Below are positions 60,061 to 64,000 of a DNA stretch of 64,000 nt, in pieces. Each line of letters opens with the position of its first letter. Position 1 is the first letter of the stretch. A model generated the notes under the pieces. That model saw only the letters and a list, made by a program, of their open reading frames with translations, made no database searches and was not told where the DNA came from. This stretch comes from an uncultured bacterium (GTDB taxonomy: Bacteria > Bacillota > Clostridia > Lachnospirales > Lachnospiraceae). The position numbers and the translations under genes were made by a program. The stretch lies in the NCBI GenBank assembly GCA_948467735.1, contig CAOKFN010000007.1, positions 1 through 64,000 on the forward strand. The letters run 5' to 3'.

Positions 60061-60792
60061 ATGATGCGAACAGTGAAAGAAGTCAGCAAAATCACGGGTG
60101 TCAGCGTGCGCACGCTGCATCATTATGACGCGATCGGACTTTTGAAGCCGACAAAAGTAACCGAAGCAGGCTATCGAATGTATGACGATACGGCGCTTAG
60201 CCGTTTGCAGAGTATTTTATTGTTTCGTGAATTACAGTTCCCCTTAAAGGAAATCAAAGCAATTCTTGACAGCCCCGATTTTGACCCATCAGAAGAAATT
60301 GCCCGGCAGATTGGGTTGTTAGAATTACAATATAAGCGCATGGGGGAGCTGATTGCCTTTGCCCGTGAAATTCAAAGCAAAGGAGCAGGAGCAATGAAGT
60401 TTGATGTTTTCGACAAGAGCGAAATTGAAAAGTATAAGGAGGAAGTCAAAGCGAAATGGGGCGGTACGAAAGCGTATCAAGAGTACGAACAAAAGGATGC
60501 GGCCCGGGACGAAGACAGTTATGGCAGGATTGCGGACGAGCTGATGACAATATTTTCAGAGTTAGGAGGCTGTAAGCATCTAACGCCCGGTTCCGGTGAA
60601 GTACAAAAGAAAATATCGGCGCTGCAGAAATTTATAACCGATAATTACTATGAATGTACAAATGAAATCCTCAGCGGATTGGGTGAAATGTATCTATGTG
60701 ATGAACGCTTTAAGAAAAATATTGACAGGGCAGGCGGGGACGGTACTGCCGAATTTGTCAGCAGGGCGGTTTCCGTGTATTGTTCTCGTTAA
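60061..60792 (+). CDS. MerR-family regulator with TipAS domain
   Basis: 243 residues from ATG 60061 (GGGAGGGATAC upstream). N-terminal MerR helix-turn-helix VSKITGVSVRTLHHYDAIGLLKP (key residues shown in part: ITGVSVRTLHHYD), a dimerisation coiled coil, and from about residue 115 a TipAS domain (KYKEEVKAKWGGTKAYQEYE region) that in Streptomyces TipAL binds thiopeptide antibiotics. It may sense a drug or peptide. It starts 32 nt after fic. No obvious target gene is adjacent. Confidence 0.88.
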   Translation: MMRTVKEVSKITGVSVRTLHHYDAIGLLKPTKVTEAGYRMYDDTALSRLQSILLFRELQFPLKEIKAILDSPDFDPSEEIARQIGLLELQYKRMGELIAFAREIQSKGAGAMKFDVFDKSEIEKYKEEVKAKWGGTKAYQEYEQKDAARDEDSYGRIADELMTIFSELGGCKHLTPGSGEVQKKISALQKFITDNYYECTNEILSGLGEMYLCDERFKKNIDRAGGDGTAEFVSRAVSVYCSR

Positions 60793-61426
60793 GAGGGCGA
60801 TGAGCCTGCCTGATGAAGAGCGGATAAGGAGGCCGTTTATTCCCACGGGCAAGCTGCGAGGGCCAAAGGCGTCCAAAGGACACTTTCTGCACTGCAGCGG
60901 AGGATTTGATGAAAAGCGAACGTGGGGACGACGCAGGATAATGCAGGGATAATGTTAGAAAACGGGAGAATTTCGGTAGAAGAAATTCTTCCGTTTTTTC
61001 CTGAAGTAACATTGGAGGATGCGAAAGAACCTGAGGATGAGGCAAGGCAGACGGCGTAATCAGCATAATAATCGGGTATCAAAATAACATAGCGTATACA
61101 GGACGTGTTCCGTATTGGCGGTATCCGTTAGGGGGGCCGGTTTAAATTAAACAAATAATCTTATTGATTTTTATTAGTAAAAAAAGTTACGTTTGCTGCG
61201 TGCAAAGAAACGAATGTACTTGACATAAAAATAAAACAAATTTATAATATAACAAACAAGAAATCTTGGTAAATATTTACATGGAAAGGAGGGGGATATT
61301 CGACAGGGCTTTACATAATTACTACATATTTGTTCAAATTGTACAAAGAACATGTTCAATATTGTTCAGTTTTGGAAAACGATATTGACAGCAAAAAAAG
61401 GAAAAGGAGGAAAGCGTTAGGGGAAT
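60793..61426. other. intergenic region with a possible gene remnant
   Basis: A 35-codon frame at 60952-61059 (MLENGRISVEEILPFFPEV) resembles the C-terminal tail of Rpn-family nucleases and is probably a remnant. The right part is AT-rich and contains the promoter at 61220-61248 and a leader of about 170 nt. Confidence 0.45.
61220..61248 (+). promoter_or_regulatory. consensus promoter of the SGNH surface protein
   Basis: Perfect TTGACA (61220-61225), 17-bp spacer, perfect TATAAT (61243-61248). Confidence 0.8.
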
Positions 61427-64000
61427 ATGAAAAAAAAGAAATTCAGAACTTTCAAAAGAAGCGTTTTATCCATGGCTCTTAGCCTGAGTCTTGTGATATC
61501 GTCTTTTGCGGGCACCGGAATTGAAGTCTCCGCAGAAGAAGCCCCTTTGGCAAATGGGGGGGGTAATTACTATTCGCAGGATTTTAGCGGGGCGACGGAT
61601 CCGGCTGATGCAGGTGCGAAGTCTAATTATACAGCGCCTCATTTGACGATTGCCGGAGATTCTGATCATGACAGTTACTTGTCTTTTGTATTTGGCAGCG
61701 TAATGACTGGTGATCCGAACAACGATCCAAACGGATATGCAAAAGGCCCCCGCGGTGCGATGCTGAGGTTCAATAATGGGAATGTGCTGAGTAATTTGGA
61801 CACGAAATACATTATTGAGTTTGACGCGCTGATAAAAGCGTCTACAGATAATGATAAGGGTGCGGCTCTTGCTGTGGTGAGTGTAAATGTATCCGATTCC
61901 AAGATGAATCTGGACGTGACGGACGGGTATATCGTTAAGATTGCCAGTACCGCCGCAGACAGGACTAAATTTACTATTAATGGCGGCAGTGAGATGACCC
62001 TTTCCGAGACGGAGTGGTATCATTATAAGATGTATGTGGATAAGGATAAATCACAGGTTTCCACTACGGTTACTGCCGCTGACGGAACTGCTTTGGCTGA
62101 CAAGGTGATTACAGGGTATGGTGCCGGCGACGGCGGAGATGCTGCAGGCTTGTATTTGGTATCACAGAAAGGCAGCAATGCTAATGTCTTTGTGGATAAT
62201 GTGGTAGTTCGTTCGCCGGAGGAAAACGACGACTTCGGTTCTGCCGCAAACGCCACGGTATCCTTTGATTTACAGGGACATGGAGATGCCGTCAGTTCTG
62301 AGGAGTGCATCGTGGGTGGAAAGGTAACTCAGCCCGCAGCGCCTAGGGCAGAGGGATTTGTTTTCATGGGCTGGTATACAGAAGCATCATGTGAGAACGC
62401 TTGGGACTTTGCGGCAGGAACCGTTCCGGCGGAGGGCATGACGCTTTATGCAAAGTGGATTGCAGATCCTGCGGAAAGCTATCCAAATGCGTTGTATGCG
62501 CAGACCTTCAGCAGTGTTATAGATGTCGGCGCATTGGGATCCATTGCAAGCGGTACATTGGAAATTGCGGTGGATGCGGCACATGGTTATTATCTGCATG
62601 GTTTTATCGGTTCACAGACCGGTAATCGCGTAGGAAATATAGCGTTTTCCGGAGTGGATGTTTCTGGAGAAAGCCATTATACGGTAGAATTTGACGCCGC
62701 TCTTGCGCTTACAAACACTACAAATAATGGAAATAACTATGCGTCTCAGTTTGTTGTTAAAGGAGCAGATTTTGCTGCAGCTTCGGACGGATATCTGTTG
62801 AAGCTGGCGCATATCGAGGGGGGAGGCAGCGCTGTTCTCTACAAAATAAATGATACAGAGGACGAAGTGACAATTCCTTCGGGCGAGTGGTGTCATTACA
62901 AGCTGGATGTAGACAAGACCTCAAAGAAGGTAACAATTTCGATTACCGGAGAGGATAGCAGCGAGGTGCTTTCCAATAAGGCTGCGGCATATAAAGGAGA
63001 GGGAAATGCTGCAGGTTTATATATGCAGCTTGGAAGAGCCGGTGGCAGCGTTTCGGTGGACAACATCGTCATCAAAGCAGCAGACGCGCCTGAGCCTCCT
63101 GCTGGCGGCTCCGACTATTATGTCACCATGGAAAACATAAACGCGGCTGAAACCACGGTGGATTGCTCCGGTCTGATCTATAATGAGCATGTGAAAAAAT
63201 ACCGTGTGACCACAACCAGCGGAAGCACGCTGGTGTCTCAGACCTTTGTGGAACCCGCCGCTTCCGTGACAGTGGATACCACCGGAGCGGACAAGGTGGA
63301 AGTGACGCCCGTATTCTACTATGACGCCGGAGTGCCGGGAGAGAAGGGCACCGCGGGGTATGATATTCCCATGCCTGCGGGAACCTATGATTTCCGTGTG
63401 ATTAACACATCGGGCAAGCGCTGCGACGTTTACGCGGACGACCAGATGCTGGTGAATAATATTCTGCAGAATGGTTCCACGCCGAACTATTTTGATGTAA
63501 AAGATATCATTACCTCCGACGATACGATTACCATCAGCACGGCCGATTATTCAAGCGGTGATGACGCCAGCAGCAAAACGATACAGATTTGGCTGGCTCC
63601 GTCCTCCAAAATCGCGGCCAGATTGCAGAAGGTGTATGTGCTGGGCGATTCTCTGGTGGCGAAGTATTATAATGGCGCGGACAAGGATAATAATATCCGA
63701 ACCGGCTGGGGACAGGTGCTGGAGAACTATCTGACGGATGCAGTCGATGTGGTGGACCTTGCAAACAGCGGCATTACGGCTAAGGGTCTGCGCGGCACCG
63801 CATTTACACAGGTAGAAGCAAGCGGTCAGCCCGGGGATATTCTTATCTTGGAGAGCGGCTATAATGACAAAACCTATGATACGGAAGCAGAGATGAAAGA
63901 GGCTGTAACCGCCATGGTAGAGGGAGCGCAGGCGAAGGGCCTGACGGTTGTTTTGGTTTCTCCCAATGCCTCCGCCCATGATTATAATGGATCCGTAGCT
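61427..64000 (+). CDS. large secreted protein with InlB repeat and SGNH/GDSL hydrolase domain (partial)
   Basis: At least 858 residues; open to the right edge. Signal peptide residues 1-37 (basic start MKKKKFRTFKRS, hydrophobic core, cleavage near VSAEEA). Two similar beta-rich domains (about 48-260 and 360-555) that share the WYHYKMYVD/WCHYKLDVD, DAAGLYLVSQKG/NAAGLYMQLGRA and VFVDNVVVRS/VSVDNIVIKA pattern, probably carbohydrate-binding jelly rolls. Between them, about 270-345, an InlB-type repeat (FVFMGWYTEAS, TLYAKW). From about residue 735 an SGNH hydrolase begins: VYVLGDSLVAKYY (nucleophile serine), LANSGITAKGLRG, ILESGYND, as in rhamnogalacturonan acetylesterases. It likely deacetylates plant or mucin polysaccharide outside the cell. 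Confidence 0.88.
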   Translation, partial: MKKKKFRTFKRSVLSMALSLSLVISSFAGTGIEVSAEEAPLANGGGNYYSQDFSGATDPADAGAKSNYTAPHLTIAGDSDHDSYLSFVFGSVMTGDPNNDPNGYAKGPRGAMLRFNNGNVLSNLDTKYIIEFDALIKASTDNDKGAALAVVSVNVSDSKMNLDVTDGYIVKIASTAADRTKFTINGGSEMTLSETEWYHYKMYVDKDKSQVSTTVTAADGTALADKVITGYGAGDGGDAAGLYLVSQKGSNANVFVDNVVVRSPEENDDFGSAANATVSFDLQGHGDAVSSEECIVGGKVTQPAAPRAEGFVFMGWYTEASCENAWDFAAGTVPAEGMTLYAKWIADPAESYPNALYAQTFSSVIDVGALGSIASGTLEIAVDAAHGYYLHGFIGSQTGNRVGNIAFSGVDVSGESHYTVEFDAALALTNTTNNGNNYASQFVVKGADFAAASDGYLLKLAHIEGGGSAVLYKINDTEDEVTIPSGEWCHYKLDVDKTSKKVTISITGEDSSEVLSNKAAAYKGEGNAAGLYMQLGRAGGSVSVDNIVIKAADAPEPPAGGSDYYVTMENINAAETTVDCSGLIYNEHVKKYRVTTTSGSTLVSQTFVEPAASVTVDTTGADKVEVTPVFYYDAGVPGEKGTAGYDIPMPAGTYDFRVINTSGKRCDVYADDQMLVNNILQNGSTPNYFDVKDIITSDDTITISTADYSSGDDASSKTIQIWLAPSSKIAARLQKVYVLGDSLVAKYYNGADKDNNIRTGWGQVLENYLTDAVDVVDLANSGITAKGLRGTAFTQVEASGQPGDILILESGYNDKTYDTEAEMKEAVTAMVEGAQAKGLTVVLVSPNASAHDYNGSVA

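Overview
The window reads as a chromosomal segment of a Gram-positive anaerobe of the class Clostridia, most likely a gut Lachnospiraceae. The reasons are gene families typical of that group (DUF4250, DUF4317, a C_GCAxxG_C_C domain, MscL with a C-terminal zinc ribbon, an LCP protein), strong AGGAGG ribosome binding sites, sigma-A type promoters (TTGACA-17-TATAAT), fairly high GC coding DNA with more AT-rich islands, and no CRISPR array, tRNA or rRNA that I can see. The genus cannot be fixed from this sequence alone.

Layout. 1-8.9 kb is an accessory region: a cluster of hairpins, a proline/glutamate-rich lipoprotein, an HNH-type cysteine-rich protein and a 1570-residue secreted surface protein, followed by a 40-bp tandem hairpin array and gene debris. 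8.9-22.97 kb is mostly housekeeping: a NADAR-family protein with a PPP phosphatase, a PRPP-synthetase-like protein, a redox/metal-domain-GGDEF-EAL protein, TldD/TldE, DUF4317, MscL, a TPR lipoprotein, a cold-shock protein with a leader hairpin that looks like an attenuator, a membrane-anchored EIIA-like protein that has lost both phosphorylatable histidines, and MetY. 22.97-27.3 kb holds a predicted small RNA and a CsoR-controlled copper locus in which the exporter CopA is fused to a C-terminal CopZ-like domain. 27.4-32.6 kb has a ZorA/ZorB-like ion-channel plus OmpA pair followed by ClpB. 33-45.5 kb has an LCP protein, DUF4250, a corrinoid-activator-like ATPase, a chemoreceptor, a heterodimeric ABC exporter, PPi-type phosphofructokinase coupled to a membrane protein, and minisatellite repeats.

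45.5-61 kb is again rich in accessory genes: a polysaccharide deacetylase, an AT-rich RloA/RloB (AbiL-like) pair, PTS enzyme I, a methyltransferase, a five-gene operon (HMA protein, two CydDC-like ABC subunits, YgbA-type and YbaN-type proteins) behind a palindromic operator, two alkyltransferase genes, an Rpn-type nuclease, a VbhA/Fic toxin-antitoxin module and a TipA-type MerR regulator. The window ends inside a large secreted SGNH/GDSL protein with its own consensus promoter.

The most promising undescribed items are the predicted 140-nt RNA at 23064-23203, the ZorAB-like pair without ZorC/ZorD, the CopA-CopZ fusion with a possible internal start, the cspA leader hairpin, the HMA-ABC-ABC-YgbA-YbaN operon, and a genome-wide habit of short tandem duplications inside and between genes. 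All functional calls rest on reading motifs by eye; no database search was run.
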